Below, in pieces: positions 24,597 through 35,113 of a stretch of DNA of 64,000 nucleotides (its first letter is position 1; each line of letters begins with the position of its first letter). Position numbers and translations under genes: made by a program. The notes under the pieces are model-generated. The model did not search any database, was not told the origin of the DNA, and saw nothing but the letters and a program-made list of their open reading frames with translations. The DNA is from Negativicutes bacterium (GTDB taxonomy: Bacteria; Bacillota; Negativicutes; Anaeromusales; Anaeromusaceae). Location of the stretch: positions 1 through 64,000 of the forward strand of contig SAAJ01000001.1 in the NCBI GenBank assembly GCA_009929485.1, given 5' to 3'.

Positions 24597-26354
24597 ATGA
24601 ACACGTATTCGGTGATGTTTGGAGGGGAAGCCGGGTATGGCGTCATGAGCGCCGGAATGATGGTGGCAAGAGCGGCTTCTCGAAACTCTTTATGGTCCAT
24701 GGTGGTTAACGAGTATCCTTCCTTAATAAAAGGCGGTTTGAACACCTGCATGGCTCGCTTGGGCGCAGAGCCTTTGGCCGCGCATGAGGAAAGCTTTCAG
24801 TTTTTGGGTGCATTATCCCAACAGGCTTTTGATCAAAATTACTCTAAAGTGCGCACGGACGGGATTGTTTTATATGACTGCGAAGCGGTGAAGACGCCGG
24901 AAGTGCAAGGGGATGCTCCAGGGATTTGGATTGGCTTGCCTCTTTTGCAGAAATTGCCGGGAGATGCGGCAAAGGTAATGGGAAACAGCGCACTTTTGGG
25001 GGCGTTTTGCGCGCTGAGCGGTTTTCCGCGAGCTGCTATTTTGCAGGTTATGAACGACGAATTTAAAAAAGAAAGTGTCCGAGAGCAAAACAAGGCTATT
25101 TTTGAGGCGGCGTTTAAGGAAGCTGCCGCCAAGTGCTGTCCTGCGTCCGGTTTGTTTGGGCTGCCCATGGCTGCGTCACAGGAACCAAAGATGCTGCTTA
25201 ACGGCAATGATGCACTGGCTATGGGCGCCATTCAAGGAGGCTGCCGTTTTTGCGCCGGTTATCCCATGACGCCAGGCTCGAGCGTGTTGGTATATATGGC
25301 TGATCAGGGAGCTCGCTACGGAGTTGTGTTTAAGCAAGCGGAAGATGAAATTGCAGCGGTAAACATGCTGATCGGCGCTTCCTATGCAGGTGTGCGTTCC
25401 TTGGCTTCTACAAGCGGCGGCGGCTTTGCGCTGATGGTAGAGGCTTTGGGGTTTGCCGCGCAGGCGGAGCTGCCCATCGTGCTGGTGAACGCGCAAAGAG
25501 GCGGACCTAGCACCGGCATGCCGACAAGAACGGCTCAGGCGGATTTGCTGTTTACTACCTTTGCCTCCCAGGGCGAGTTTCCTCGATTTGTCTTAGCTCC
25601 CGGCGATGTAGATGAATGTTTTTATGAAACTGCCCGCCTTTTTGATTTAACCGAGCGTTTTCAGGTGCCGGGGCTGATTTTAACGGATAAGTATTTAGCG
25701 GATTCCTCGGTGAGCAGACCGTTTTTTACGACGCCTCTTGAACCGCAAGTAGAAGCGGGGCGGGCTAGCGAAGAATGGCTGGCGGCGCAGCAACCGTATC
25801 TGCGGTATAGCGAGGCGGCGGGAAGCGAAGCGCCTCCCCGGGCGGTGCCGGGACAAAAGGGAGGGGCCTATATCGCAACTAGCTATACCCATAGTGATGA
25901 CGGATTTTACAGCTCCGGCGACAAGGAATACGCAGCAAGAGAACCGGAAACGGCTGTTGCTGGCTTGGATCGCTGGTATGAAAAATTGCCGGCTATGGAA
26001 GCGGCTGCAGACGGCTTGAAGCAATACGGTCCAGACGAGGCGGAACTGACTTTGTTTGTATGGGGCTCTACTAAAGGCGCGGCTTTAGAGGCTATGGAAC
26101 TGGCAAAACAAGAAGGCTTAACCGTAAATGTGCTGCAGGTTCTGTATGTGGCGCCGTTTCCGGTGCAGGCGTTGTTGAAGACCTTGCCGCGCGTGAAAAA
26201 ATCACTGCTTATTGAAGGGAATAAAACAGCTCAGTTAGGCTTTTTGTTGCGCGGACATTTAGGGTATGCCGTTGATGAAAGCTATTTGAAGTATGATTCG
26301 CGCGCTTTTACGCCGAGTCAGATCTTGGCTCGTATAAAGGAGGTGCTTGGGTAA
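24597..26354 (+). CDS. korA: 2-oxoacid:ferredoxin oxidoreductase, gamma-alpha fusion
   Basis: Oxidatively decarboxylates a 2-oxoacid (2-oxoglutarate, pyruvate or branched-chain) to the acyl-CoA, reducing ferredoxin. 585 residues: a gamma domain (about 1-190, beginning MFGGEAGYGVMSAGMMVARA), then the alpha domain with LLNGNDALAMGAIQGGCRF, AGYPMTPGSSVLVYM, the substrate loop RGGPSTGMPT, and a C-terminal transketolase-like domain. The gammaalpha fusion is usual for KorA. AAGGGGG precedes the ATG. The stop overlaps the korB start (TAATG). No ferredoxin delta subunit is encoded nearby. Confidence 0.93.
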   Translation: MNTYSVMFGGEAGYGVMSAGMMVARAASRNSLWSMVVNEYPSLIKGGLNTCMARLGAEPLAAHEESFQFLGALSQQAFDQNYSKVRTDGIVLYDCEAVKTPEVQGDAPGIWIGLPLLQKLPGDAAKVMGNSALLGAFCALSGFPRAAILQVMNDEFKKESVREQNKAIFEAAFKEAAAKCCPASGLFGLPMAASQEPKMLLNGNDALAMGAIQGGCRFCAGYPMTPGSSVLVYMADQGARYGVVFKQAEDEIAAVNMLIGASYAGVRSLASTSGGGFALMVEALGFAAQAELPIVLVNAQRGGPSTGMPTRTAQADLLFTTFASQGEFPRFVLAPGDVDECFYETARLFDLTERFQVPGLILTDKYLADSSVSRPFFTTPLEPQVEAGRASEEWLAAQQPYLRYSEAAGSEAPPRAVPGQKGGAYIATSYTHSDDGFYSSGDKEYAAREPETAVAGLDRWYEKLPAMEAAADGLKQYGPDEAELTLFVWGSTKGAALEAMELAKQEGLTVNVLQVLYVAPFPVQALLKTLPRVKKSLLIEGNKTAQLGFLLRGHLGYAVDESYLKYDSRAFTPSQILARIKEVLG

Positions 26355-27211
26355 TGAGTGCTCGCGAAATGCAAGGAACTCATACTTCTACTTGGTGCAT
26401 GGGCTGCGGGAACTTCGGGATTTTCCACGCCTTGAAAAACGTGCTGGCGACATTGTCTGCCAACGATACGGTCTTAGTGACAGGCATCGGCTGCTCCAGT
26501 AAAATTGCGCAGTATGTGAACGGCTATAGGGTAGAATCTTTGCACGGGCGTTCGTTGCCTGTCGCCACCGGGGTTAAGCTGGCTAATCATCATTTGACAG
26601 TCATCGCCGAAGGCGGCGATGGAGACGGCATGGGTTTAGGCATGGGGCATTTTGTGCATACGGCCCGCCGTAATTTGGACATAAGCTATTTTGTCCATAA
26701 CAACCAGATTTATGGCTTGACCAAGGGGCAGGCTTCGCCGACGACGGATTTGGGCACGGTGACCAAGTTTACGCCGCCTCCTCTGGGGAATGTAGAAAAA
26801 CCGGTTAATATTGCTCACACAGCCTTGAGCATGGGCGCAACCTTTGTGGCTAGAACCTTTACAGCTAATGTGCCGCATATGACGGAAATGATGGCGGCCG
26901 CCGTGGCGCATCGGGGCTTTGCGGTTGTGGAGATTTTACAGCCTTGCGTATCCTTTAATGCAGTCAATACGTATGCTTGGTATAAGCAGAGAGTGCGCGA
27001 TTTAAAAGAAATGGACGAATATGATCCTGAAAATCAAGAAAAGGCGCTGGCGTTGGCGGCATTGTGGGGAGATATTATTCCTATAGGCTTATTTTATAAA
27101 GAAAGCAGACCGACCTTTGACGGCGCTTTACCGCAGCTGCAGGCGGGACCGCTGGTGGAAGCCAATTTGCAGCAAGTGGATATTACACCATTGATGCAGG
27201 AGTTTGTATGA
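26354..27211 (+). CDS. korB: 2-oxoacid:ferredoxin oxidoreductase, beta (TPP) subunit
   Basis: 285 residues. The TPP/Mg motif is GDGDGMGLGMGHFVHTARRN ending in NNQIYGLTKGQ; cluster-binding cysteines include TWCMGCGNFG (about 12-15) and GIGCSSK. It lacks the extended C-terminus of pyruvate:ferredoxin oxidoreductase beta, so 2-oxoglutarate or a branched oxoacid is more likely than pyruvate (inference). It overlaps korA by one base and the following peptidoglycan hydrolase gene by four, indicating coupled translation. Confidence 0.94.
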   Translation: MSAREMQGTHTSTWCMGCGNFGIFHALKNVLATLSANDTVLVTGIGCSSKIAQYVNGYRVESLHGRSLPVATGVKLANHHLTVIAEGGDGDGMGLGMGHFVHTARRNLDISYFVHNNQIYGLTKGQASPTTDLGTVTKFTPPPLGNVEKPVNIAHTALSMGATFVARTFTANVPHMTEMMAAAVAHRGFAVVEILQPCVSFNAVNTYAWYKQRVRDLKEMDEYDPENQEKALALAALWGDIIPIGLFYKESRPTFDGALPQLQAGPLVEANLQQVDITPLMQEFV

Positions 27212-27966
27212 AGAGAACGGTGCTGCTTGGGGCCTTGCTTATTGGGGCCTGGTTAAGCCTGCCCTGGGGAACTGCTTTGGCGGCGGTATATCGGGAAGGA
27301 GACTCCGGTCAGGAAATTTTGGCGGTGCAGCAGCGCCTGCGCTCGCTCGGTTATGCCGTGGGCAAACAAGACGGCGTGTTTCATCCCTTGACGGCGTCGG
27401 CTGTGCGGGCGTTCCAACAGCAGCAGGGCTTGCCAGCGAATGGTGTATTGGATGAAGTGACTTATCAAAAGCTGATGGGCCAAGCACGGTTGCCTGCAGC
27501 GACAGCGAGCCAGCCGGCTGCGGCTTCGGAACGCAAAGCTGCAATTGTCACGAAAAAGGGGGCTGCTTCTTTGCCGCCGCTGCCGCAGTTCAAAGAAAGG
27601 CGTCCTGGAAGCTCGGTGCAGGAAACCGCCCAGCAATACTTGGGCGTGCCTTACCGTTTTGGAGGGGCTACGCCGCAGGGGTTTGATTGCTCCGGCTTTG
27701 TGATGTATGTGTTTCAAAAACACGGCGTCAAACTGCCTCGCACCGCAGACATACAGTATACGGTTGGCCGGATTATTGACAAAAAGAGATTGCAGCCGGG
27801 AGATGTGGTCTTTTTTACAACCTACGAAAAAGGCGCTTCCCATGAAGGAATTTATTTGGGGCAGGAGCGTTTTGTTCATGCTTCCTCAAGCAGGGGCGTC
27901 ATGATTAGCTCGTTGAACGAGCCCTATTGGAAAAAGCGGTACTTGGGGGCGCGGCGCATGGGATGA
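27208..27966 (+). CDS. exported NlpC/P60 peptidoglycan endopeptidase
   Basis: Cleaves peptidoglycan stem peptides outside the membrane. 252 residues: signal peptide (about 1-26), PG_binding_1 domain (about 30-90: VQQRLRSLGYAVGKQDG), a Pro/Ser/Ala-rich linker, and an NlpC/P60 domain with catalytic Cys in GFDCSGFVMY, His in SHEGIYLG and the VHASSSRGV strand. Its ATG lies inside the end of korB (four-base overlap), an unusual partner for an oxidoreductase. Confidence 0.94.
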   Translation: MKRTVLLGALLIGAWLSLPWGTALAAVYREGDSGQEILAVQQRLRSLGYAVGKQDGVFHPLTASAVRAFQQQQGLPANGVLDEVTYQKLMGQARLPAATASQPAAASERKAAIVTKKGAASLPPLPQFKERRPGSSVQETAQQYLGVPYRFGGATPQGFDCSGFVMYVFQKHGVKLPRTADIQYTVGRIIDKKRLQPGDVVFFTTYEKGASHEGIYLGQERFVHASSSRGVMISSLNEPYWKKRYLGARRMG

Positions 27967-27998
27967 AGGCGGGTTGTAGAGAAAGGAGGGCGTAGACA

Positions 27999-28484
27999 AT
28001 GGAATTAACGCATTTTAATGAAACTGGCAAAGCCAAAATGGTGCATGTCGGCGACAAGGCGGATACAGAACGCTTGGCGGTGGCCACAGGCAAGGTGAAT
28101 ATGGCGGCGGAGACGCTTCGAAAAATACGGGAAGGACGTTTAGGCAAAGGGGACGTGCTAGCTGTGGCCCAGGTTGCTGGCATTATGGCTGCTAAGAAGA
28201 CTTGGGAACTGATCCCTATGTGTCATCCCTTGCAGCTAACGGGTGTGGATTTGCTTTTTTATTTGGATGACGAGGCAGGGGCGGTAGAAATTGCTGCAAC
28301 CGTGCAAAATCAAGGCAAGACCGGCGTGGAAATGGAAGCGCTGACGGCTGTCTCTGTTGCGGCGCTAACCATTTATGACATGTGCAAGGCCGTAGACAAA
28401 GAGATGGAAATCTCGCAAATCTGCTTGGTGGAAAAACGCGGCGGTCGCAGCGGAACCTATCAGCGGCCGCAAAGAGGCAAATGA
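27999..28484 (+). CDS. moaC: cyclic pyranopterin monophosphate synthase MoaC
   Basis: Second step of molybdenum-cofactor synthesis: converts the MoaA product to cyclic pyranopterin monophosphate. 161 residues with the family's ends ([18 protein letters not shown]), the MCHPL segment and the C-terminal active-site helix [11 protein letters not shown] holding Lys and Asp. AAAGGAGG precedes the ATG. No other moa genes are in this window. Confidence 0.95.
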   Translation: MELTHFNETGKAKMVHVGDKADTERLAVATGKVNMAAETLRKIREGRLGKGDVLAVAQVAGIMAAKKTWELIPMCHPLQLTGVDLLFYLDDEAGAVEIAATVQNQGKTGVEMEALTAVSVAALTIYDMCKAVDKEMEISQICLVEKRGGRSGTYQRPQRGK

Positions 28485-28516
28485 AAGAAGGCAAGCGGAG
28501 ATAACGAGGAATTTCA

Positions 28517-28545
28517 TTGACAAGAAATAAGGCCTATGCTAATAT
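28517..28545 (+). promoter_or_regulatory. promoter of the rplU operon
   Basis: TTGACA (28517-28522), 17-bp spacer, TAATAT (28540-28545). Confidence 0.7.
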
Positions 28546-28551
28546 TTAAAA

Positions 28552-28647
28552 ATGCATAGGATTTCCTGTGCCGCCGCTCGGAGAGGTGGAAAATTCGCGA
28601 TGGCGATACCGTATTCGGCGAGCTCAAAGCAGAGGAGGTGCATTTTT
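28552..28647 (+). promoter_or_regulatory. rplU (L21) leader RNA
   Basis: A 96-nt untranslated leader before L21. Its first bases (AAAAATGCA, 28549-28557) can pair with TGCATTTTT just after the Shine-Dalgarno at 28639-28647, closing a structure that contains further GC-rich helices. Firmicute L21 leaders with autoregulatory roles are known; I match position and architecture, not a checked consensus. Confidence 0.5.
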
Positions 28648-28959
28648 ATGTACGCTATCATTGAAACTGGCGGTAAACAATACCGTGTGCAGGAAGGCGA
28701 CAAAATTGTCGTTGAGAAGCTGGCCGTAGAAGAAGGACAGGAAGTTGCGTTCGAACGCGTTCTGACTGTTGTGAAGGACGGCGAAGTTTTGGTGGGCGCT
28801 CCGGTTGTAGCCGGTGCGAAAGTGGTTGCTAAAGTAGTGGAGCATGGTAAAGGCAAGAAGATTTTGGTCTTCAAGTACAAAGCTAAATCCAACTACCGTC
28901 GCCGCCAGGGCCATCGTCAACCGTTCACTCAGGTCGTGATTGAAAAGATTGAGGCCTAA
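28648..28959 (+). CDS. rplU: ribosomal protein L21
   Basis: 103-residue component of the large subunit that binds 23S rRNA. Begins [17 protein letters not shown] and has the typical basic end [25 protein letters not shown] sets the ATG at 28648. First gene of the rplU-prp-rpmA operon. Confidence 0.97.
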   Translation: MYAIIETGGKQYRVQEGDKIVVEKLAVEEGQEVAFERVLTVVKDGEVLVGAPVVAGAKVVAKVVEHGKGKKILVFKYKAKSNYRRRQGHRQPFTQVVIEKIEA

Positions 28960-28965
28960 GTCGGA

Positions 28966-29286
28966 ATGATTGATATTTGTTTACAGCGAAATTCCTCAGG
29001 CTTTTTGTGGGCTTTTTCTCTAAAAGGTCATGCCAAAGCGGCTCCGCACGGACAAGACATTGTCTGCGCTGGCGTATCTGCCTTAGCGCAAGCGGCAGTG
29101 CTCGGCTTAGAGCGGCATTTGCGCATGGAACTGCAACTGTCTGTCGAAGAGGGGCTTTTGGAAGCTACGCTGAAAGAGGCGCCAACAACGCAGAGCAGTG
29201 CGATTTTAGAGACCATGCTTCTGGGACTGAGGGAAATCGAACGATTGTATCCCCGGTATCTTAAGATCCGGGAAAACAGGAGGTGA
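28966..29286 (+). CDS. prp: ribosomal-processing cysteine protease Prp
   Basis: Removes the N-terminal extension of ribosomal protein L27. 106 residues. The catalytic pair known from Staphylococcus aureus Prp is at the same positions: His22 in KGHAKAAPHG and Cys34 in DIVCAGVSALAQ. It lies between rplU and rpmA, the standard place, seven bases after rplU. Confidence 0.95.
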   Translation: MIDICLQRNSSGFLWAFSLKGHAKAAPHGQDIVCAGVSALAQAAVLGLERHLRMELQLSVEEGLLEATLKEAPTTQSSAILETMLLGLREIERLYPRYLKIRENRR

Positions 29287-29292
29287 AATGGC

Positions 29293-29586
29293 ATGTTCCA
29301 ATTTGATCTTCAGCTATTCGCCCATAAAAAAGGCGTCGGCAGCACTCGTAACGGCCGTGATAGCGAAGCTAAACGCCTTGGCGTTAAACGTCAAGCCGGT
29401 GAAGTGGTAACCGCAGGCAGCATTCTTGTTCGTCAGCGTGGAACGCATTTTCATCCTGGAGCCAATGTAGGCATTGGTAAGGATGATACGCTGTTCGCCC
29501 TGACGCCTGGCCGCGTTTCTTTTGAACGCAAAGGCCGCTATAAGCGTCAGATCAGCGTCTACCCCGCGGAAGAAGCTGCAATCTAA
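29293..29586 (+). CDS. rpmA: ribosomal protein L27 with cleavable N-terminus
   Basis: 97-residue large-subunit protein whose N-terminal tail reaches the peptidyl-transferase centre. It begins [23 protein letters not shown]; the first nine residues are the Firmicute extension that Prp cuts after Phe9. AGGAGG precedes the ATG. Ends the operon before a strong terminator. Confidence 0.97.
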   Translation: MFQFDLQLFAHKKGVGSTRNGRDSEAKRLGVKRQAGEVVTAGSILVRQRGTHFHPGANVGIGKDDTLFALTPGRVSFERKGRYKRQISVYPAEEAAI

Positions 29587-29599
29587 GCGAATACACACC

Positions 29600-29636
29600 A
29601 AAGACCTGCGGAACCTAACCGCAGGTCTTTTTTTCT
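29600..29636 (+). terminator. terminator of the rplU-prp-rpmA operon
   Basis: Perfect 12-bp stem AAAGACCTGCGG / CCGCAGGTCTTT with a T7 tail. Confidence 0.9.
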
Positions 29637-29737
29637 TGAGTAGCGCCTTGCTTAGGGAACTACTGATTCATTTGCATTTACGGGAGCGTTCGCTGCATCG
29701 GTGGCTCCCTAGGCAAGACGCAGCAAAACAGGTATAA

Positions 29738-31060
<1,323 letters not shown>

Positions 31061-31090
31061 GTTGTAATAAGGATGCTAGGAGGATTAAAT

Positions 31091-31384
31091 ATGGAGCTAA
31101 ATGGCAAGCAAAAACGTCATTTGCGTGCGTTAGGAAGCGCCTTGGATCCGGTGGTGCAGGTCGGCAAAGGCGGTATTGTGGAGACCGTGGTTATCACTGC
31201 GAAGGAAGCCATTTCGAAACGGGAACTAATTAAGGTTCGAGTATTGAAAAATAGCCCGGTGGAACCCAAAGAGGCTCTGGAAGAACTGGCGCGCCTCAGT
31301 GGAGCTGACTTGGTGCAAGTTATCGGCCGCAATGGCCTTTTGTATGCGCCAAATCCGGAAAAACCAAAAATTGAACTGCCATAA
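31091..31384 (+). CDS. yhbY: YhbY-type CRM RNA-binding protein
   Basis: 97-residue single CRM domain that binds pre-50S ribosomal RNA. Typical motif: KQKRHLRALGSALDPVVQVGK with the GxxG-like loop VGKGGI and the end VIGRNGLLYAPN. AGGAGG at 31078 supports the ATG at 31091 rather than an in-frame codon at 31073. Placed after obg as in many Firmicutes. Confidence 0.93.
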   Translation: MELNGKQKRHLRALGSALDPVVQVGKGGIVETVVITAKEAISKRELIKVRVLKNSPVEPKEALEELARLSGADLVQVIGRNGLLYAPNPEKPKIELP

Positions 31385-31431
31385 AAGGATCCCAAACGCA
31401 TTTTATTTCATCGCAAAGCGGGGGATTGGCT

Positions 31432-32559
31432 ATGTTGAATCGAGAGAACATCGGAGAGGCGCAGCGGATTGTAGTTAAGGTTGGGACAAGCACCTTAACG
31501 CACGAAACTGGAAAATTGAATTTTTTTCGCATCGAACGGTTGGTCCGCGAACTGTCCGACCTGGTGAATCAAGGCAAGGAAATCGTCTTGGTCAGCTCCG
31601 GCGCGGTCGGTGCAGGCATGGAGCGCTTGGGCTTGACGGAAAAACCGAAGACCATTCCGGAAAAGCAAGCGGCAGCTGCTGTAGGACAAGGCGTTTTACT
31701 GCATGTGTACGAAAAAATATTTGCAGAGTACGGACAGACTGTCGGTCAGGTGCTTTTGACCAGGGAAGATTCTGTAAAACGCAGCCGCTATGTAAATTCT
31801 CGCAACACTTTATTGCAGCTCTTGGCTATGGGAGTCATTCCCATTATCAACGAAAATGACGCGGTAGCGGTAGATGAACTGAAAATAGGCGATAACGACA
31901 CCCTGTCGGCGATGGTGGGAACCATTGTTGATGCGGATTTGATTATTATCTTATCTGATGTAGACGGCGTATATACCGCTAATCCGCAAACAAACCCGGA
32001 AGCGAAACTGCTTTCTGAAATTGCTGAGATTACTCCCGAGATTGACGAACTTGCCGGCGGCCCGGGGACGATGCGCGGTACTGGCGGCATGTATACGAAG
32101 ATTCAAGCCGCAAAGATTGCGGTCAATGCCGGTATTGCCCTGGTGATTGCCTCCGGGACGCAAGATGGTGTTGTGAGGGAGATTTTAACCGGCCAAGCAG
32201 TAGGGACGTTGTTTCCTTCTAAACATAATCGTTTGCAGGTTCGCAAATCCTGGCTGGCTTTTGGAGCCCGCATCGCAGGGGATGTCCAGGTTGACAGCGG
32301 CTGTGCAAAGGCCATTGCCAAGACGGGGTCCAGCTTGCTGGCGGCAGGAATTGTCAAGGTTCAGGGGGAATTTGAACAAGGTAAAACCATTCGAATTTTA
32401 GATCCTAACGGCAGGGAGCTGGCGCGGGGACTGAGCAATTACAGCTCTGTTGAAATTGAACGCATTCGCGGCAAGCATACGGATGAAATTTCTTCGGTGT
32501 TGGGATATAAAACAACGGACGAAGTGGTTCATCGGGACCATTTGGTTCTCATGGTGTGA
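31432..32559 (+). CDS. proB: glutamate 5-kinase
   Basis: First enzyme of proline synthesis: ATP-dependent phosphorylation of glutamate. 375 residues: amino-acid kinase domain (VVKVGTSTLT, SSGAVGAGMERLG, NENDAVAVDELKIGDNDTLS) and a C-terminal PUA domain (about 280-370). GCGGGGGA suits the ATG at 31432. Twelve bases before proA. Confidence 0.96.
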   Translation: MLNRENIGEAQRIVVKVGTSTLTHETGKLNFFRIERLVRELSDLVNQGKEIVLVSSGAVGAGMERLGLTEKPKTIPEKQAAAAVGQGVLLHVYEKIFAEYGQTVGQVLLTREDSVKRSRYVNSRNTLLQLLAMGVIPIINENDAVAVDELKIGDNDTLSAMVGTIVDADLIIILSDVDGVYTANPQTNPEAKLLSEIAEITPEIDELAGGPGTMRGTGGMYTKIQAAKIAVNAGIALVIASGTQDGVVREILTGQAVGTLFPSKHNRLQVRKSWLAFGARIAGDVQVDSGCAKAIAKTGSSLLAAGIVKVQGEFEQGKTIRILDPNGRELARGLSNYSSVEIERIRGKHTDEISSVLGYKTTDEVVHRDHLVLMV

Positions 32560-32571
32560 GGGGGAAGCAGC

Positions 32572-33825
32572 ATGGATTTCAAATTGGAACTGGAAAAGCA
32601 AGGTAGACTAGGGAAACAAGCGGCGCGCCGGTTGGCGGTGATGGCAAGCGGCGAGAAAAATGCGGCGCTTTTGGCGATGGCGGATGCGCTGCAGGCGAAG
32701 CAGATGGTAATTCTGCAAGCTAATGCAGAAGATGTAGCTCGGGCGGAACAGCGCGGTATCAGCGCGTCCTTATTAGACCGGCTGCGCCTCAATGCCTCAC
32801 GGATAGACGATATGGCGGAGGGGTTGCGCCAAGTGGCTTCTTTGCCGGATCCTATTGGCGAGGTCTTGGGCATGTGGCGTCGCCCGAATGGCTTAGAAAT
32901 TGGTAAAGTGCGCGTGCCTCTAGGGGTTATCGGCATGATTTATGAAGCGCGTCCGAATGTGACCGTGGACGCGGCGGGGCTGTGCTTGAAATCGGGCAAT
33001 GCCGTTTTGCTGCGTGGAGGATCAGAGGCAAATTCCTCTAATTTGGCGATGCTCCGGGTATTGGTAGAATCTGGCGAGGCGGCCGGGCTGCCTGCTGGCG
33101 CCATTCAAATGGTAACAACCACAGACCGGGAAGCGGTGCAGGCCATGCTGCGTCTTAATCGGTATCTGGACGTCATTATTCCGCGCGGCGGGGCTGGCTT
33201 GATCCGCACCGTCGTTGAGAACAGTACAGTGCCGGTCATTGAAACCGGTATCGGCGTATGCCATACCTATGTGGACGACGGCGCTGACTTAGCCATGGCG
33301 GAAGAAATTGCTTTTAATGCCAAGGTTTCCCGGCCTTCGGTTTGCAATGCCATGGAGACCTTGTTGGTGCATCGCTGTGTGGCTAAAGCGTTTCTGCCTA
33401 AGATGATGGAACGGTATCATGCTGCCGGAGTGGAGCTGAGAGGCTGCCCGGAAACTCAAAAATATCACCAGGCGGTTTTGCCGGTGACCGAAGCGGATTG
33501 GGCGACGGAATACCATGACTTGATTTTGTCGATACGTGTGGTTGAAGATTTGGATACGGCGCTGGAGCACATTGCTCGGTACAGCACGAAACACTCCGAA
33601 GCTATTGTGACGCGCAGCTATGAGCGAGCGCGCCGCTTTCAGCGCGAGGTGGATGCGGCGGCTGTTTATGTCAATGCATCCACGCGTTTTAGTGATGGCT
33701 TTGAATTTGGCTTTGGCGCTGAAATCGGTATTAGCACACAGAAGCTGCACGCTCGGGGACCGATGGGCTTGGCGGAGCTGACGAGCACCAAGTATATTGT
33801 TTCTGGAGACGGACAGATCCGGTAG
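32572..33825 (+). CDS. proA: glutamate-5-semialdehyde dehydrogenase
   Basis: Reduces glutamyl 5-phosphate with NADPH to the semialdehyde, the second step to proline. 417 residues with the catalytic Cys in SRPSVCNAMETLLVH and the family's IYEARPNVTVDAAGLCLK and GAEIGISTQKLHARGPMG. GAGGGGGA precedes the ATG. Co-transcribed with proB; proC is not in this window. Confidence 0.96.
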   Translation: MDFKLELEKQGRLGKQAARRLAVMASGEKNAALLAMADALQAKQMVILQANAEDVARAEQRGISASLLDRLRLNASRIDDMAEGLRQVASLPDPIGEVLGMWRRPNGLEIGKVRVPLGVIGMIYEARPNVTVDAAGLCLKSGNAVLLRGGSEANSSNLAMLRVLVESGEAAGLPAGAIQMVTTTDREAVQAMLRLNRYLDVIIPRGGAGLIRTVVENSTVPVIETGIGVCHTYVDDGADLAMAEEIAFNAKVSRPSVCNAMETLLVHRCVAKAFLPKMMERYHAAGVELRGCPETQKYHQAVLPVTEADWATEYHDLILSIRVVEDLDTALEHIARYSTKHSEAIVTRSYERARRFQREVDAAAVYVNASTRFSDGFEFGFGAEIGISTQKLHARGPMGLAELTSTKYIVSGDGQIR

Positions 33826-33903
33826 GTTCTTTTGCAGATCGTGCAATATAATTTCGAAGGAATTGCAGCATTTTTGGTGGTTCCTTACATTAGGGAGAGT
33901 TCG

Positions 33904-34554
33904 ATGACAACAAAAGTACGGAAATTTGGCGTTATGGGCGGGACTTTTGATCCGATTCATATTGGCCATTTAGTCATTGCGGAAGCGGTACGGACGGAGT
34001 TTGGTCTGGAAAAAGTATTGTTTGTTCCGGCTAATCACCCGCCTCATAAACAAGCGCAGAACGTTACTTCGGCGTTGCATCGGTACGTGATGACGGTGCT
34101 GGCGACGGCATCTAACCCTTTCTTTTTTGTATCTCCTATTGAAATTCATCGCCCAGGACCTTCCTATACGGTCGATACCTTGCGGCAGTTGAGAAAAGAA
34201 ATTGGCGAGCCGGTGGAATTGTATTTTATTACCGGTGCTGATACGATTCGGGAATTACCGACATGGGAACGAATTGAAGAGCTTTTTGAGTTATGCCATT
34301 TTGTGGGCGCCAGTCGGCCGGGTTGTGAAGATGCAATGGAGGCTACGCAACGGTATTTTGGCAGTGTGGGACAAGGTCGCATTCATCGGCTGACAACGCC
34401 GGAACTAGCGATTTCTTCGACTGATATTCGTTTGCGGGTGCAGCAAGGGCGATCCATTCAGTATATTGTTCCGGAAATGGTAGAACAGTATATTCTTAAA
34501 GAAGGTTTGTATCTGGGCCTGGCGGATGAGGAGACAGGATCGAATGGATGTTGA
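33904..34554 (+). CDS. nadD: nicotinate-nucleotide adenylyltransferase
   Basis: Makes nicotinic acid adenine dinucleotide in NAD synthesis. 216 residues with the nucleotidyltransferase motifs GGTFDPIHIGHL and SSTDIR. AGGGAGAG before the ATG at 33904 fixes the start. Its end overlaps yqeK by 11 bases. Confidence 0.96.
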   Translation: MTTKVRKFGVMGGTFDPIHIGHLVIAEAVRTEFGLEKVLFVPANHPPHKQAQNVTSALHRYVMTVLATASNPFFFVSPIEIHRPGPSYTVDTLRQLRKEIGEPVELYFITGADTIRELPTWERIEELFELCHFVGASRPGCEDAMEATQRYFGSVGQGRIHRLTTPELAISSTDIRLRVQQGRSIQYIVPEMVEQYILKEGLYLGLADEETGSNGC

Positions 34555-35113
34555 AATCATTTTCCGGGAAGTTAAAAAGGAATTAAGCTCTAAACGCTTT
34601 GCTCATACTCAAGGGGTTATAAACAAAGCAATTGAATTGGCGCAGCGGCATGAGGGGAATGTGGAGCAAGCTCGTTTAGCTGCCTTGCTCCATGACGTAG
34701 TTAGAGAATGGACTCCTGCTCAATGGTTGGCGGAAGCCAAGAACATGGGGTTAGTGATTGATGAGGCGGCGCTTCACTCGCCTGTGCTGCTTCATGCGCC
34801 GCTGGCGGCAGGGGTGGCGAAAAAACGCTTTGGCGTTACTGATGAAACTGTATTACGCGCCATTGCACGACACACTATTGGGGGGACTGGCTTGTCATTG
34901 TTGGATAAGATTATTTATTTAGCTGACGGTTTGGAAGAGGGGCGTTCCTACAAGGGTGTGGCGGAGTTGCGACAATTGGCGCTGCAGGATGTAGATGCCG
35001 CCATGCTGGCAGTCTATGATCAAACGCTGCGGTATATGATCAAGAGAGAAGAAGCGATTCACCCGGAAACGATTGCCGGGCGCAATGAACTGTTATGGAG
35101 GAGAGACCAGTGA
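34544..35113 (+). CDS. yqeK: YqeK-family HD phosphohydrolase (Ap4A hydrolase)
   Basis: HD-domain enzyme; Firmicute YqeK proteins split Ap4A into two ADP. 189 residues: KRFAHTQGV supplies a metal His, ALLHDVVREW the HD pair, and IARHTIGGTGLSLLDKIIYLAD the remaining His and Asp. Start chosen at 34544, inside the end of nadD, implying coupling with that gene. Confidence 0.92.
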   Translation: MDVEIIFREVKKELSSKRFAHTQGVINKAIELAQRHEGNVEQARLAALLHDVVREWTPAQWLAEAKNMGLVIDEAALHSPVLLHAPLAAGVAKKRFGVTDETVLRAIARHTIGGTGLSLLDKIIYLADGLEEGRSYKGVAELRQLALQDVDAAMLAVYDQTLRYMIKREEAIHPETIAGRNELLWRRDQ

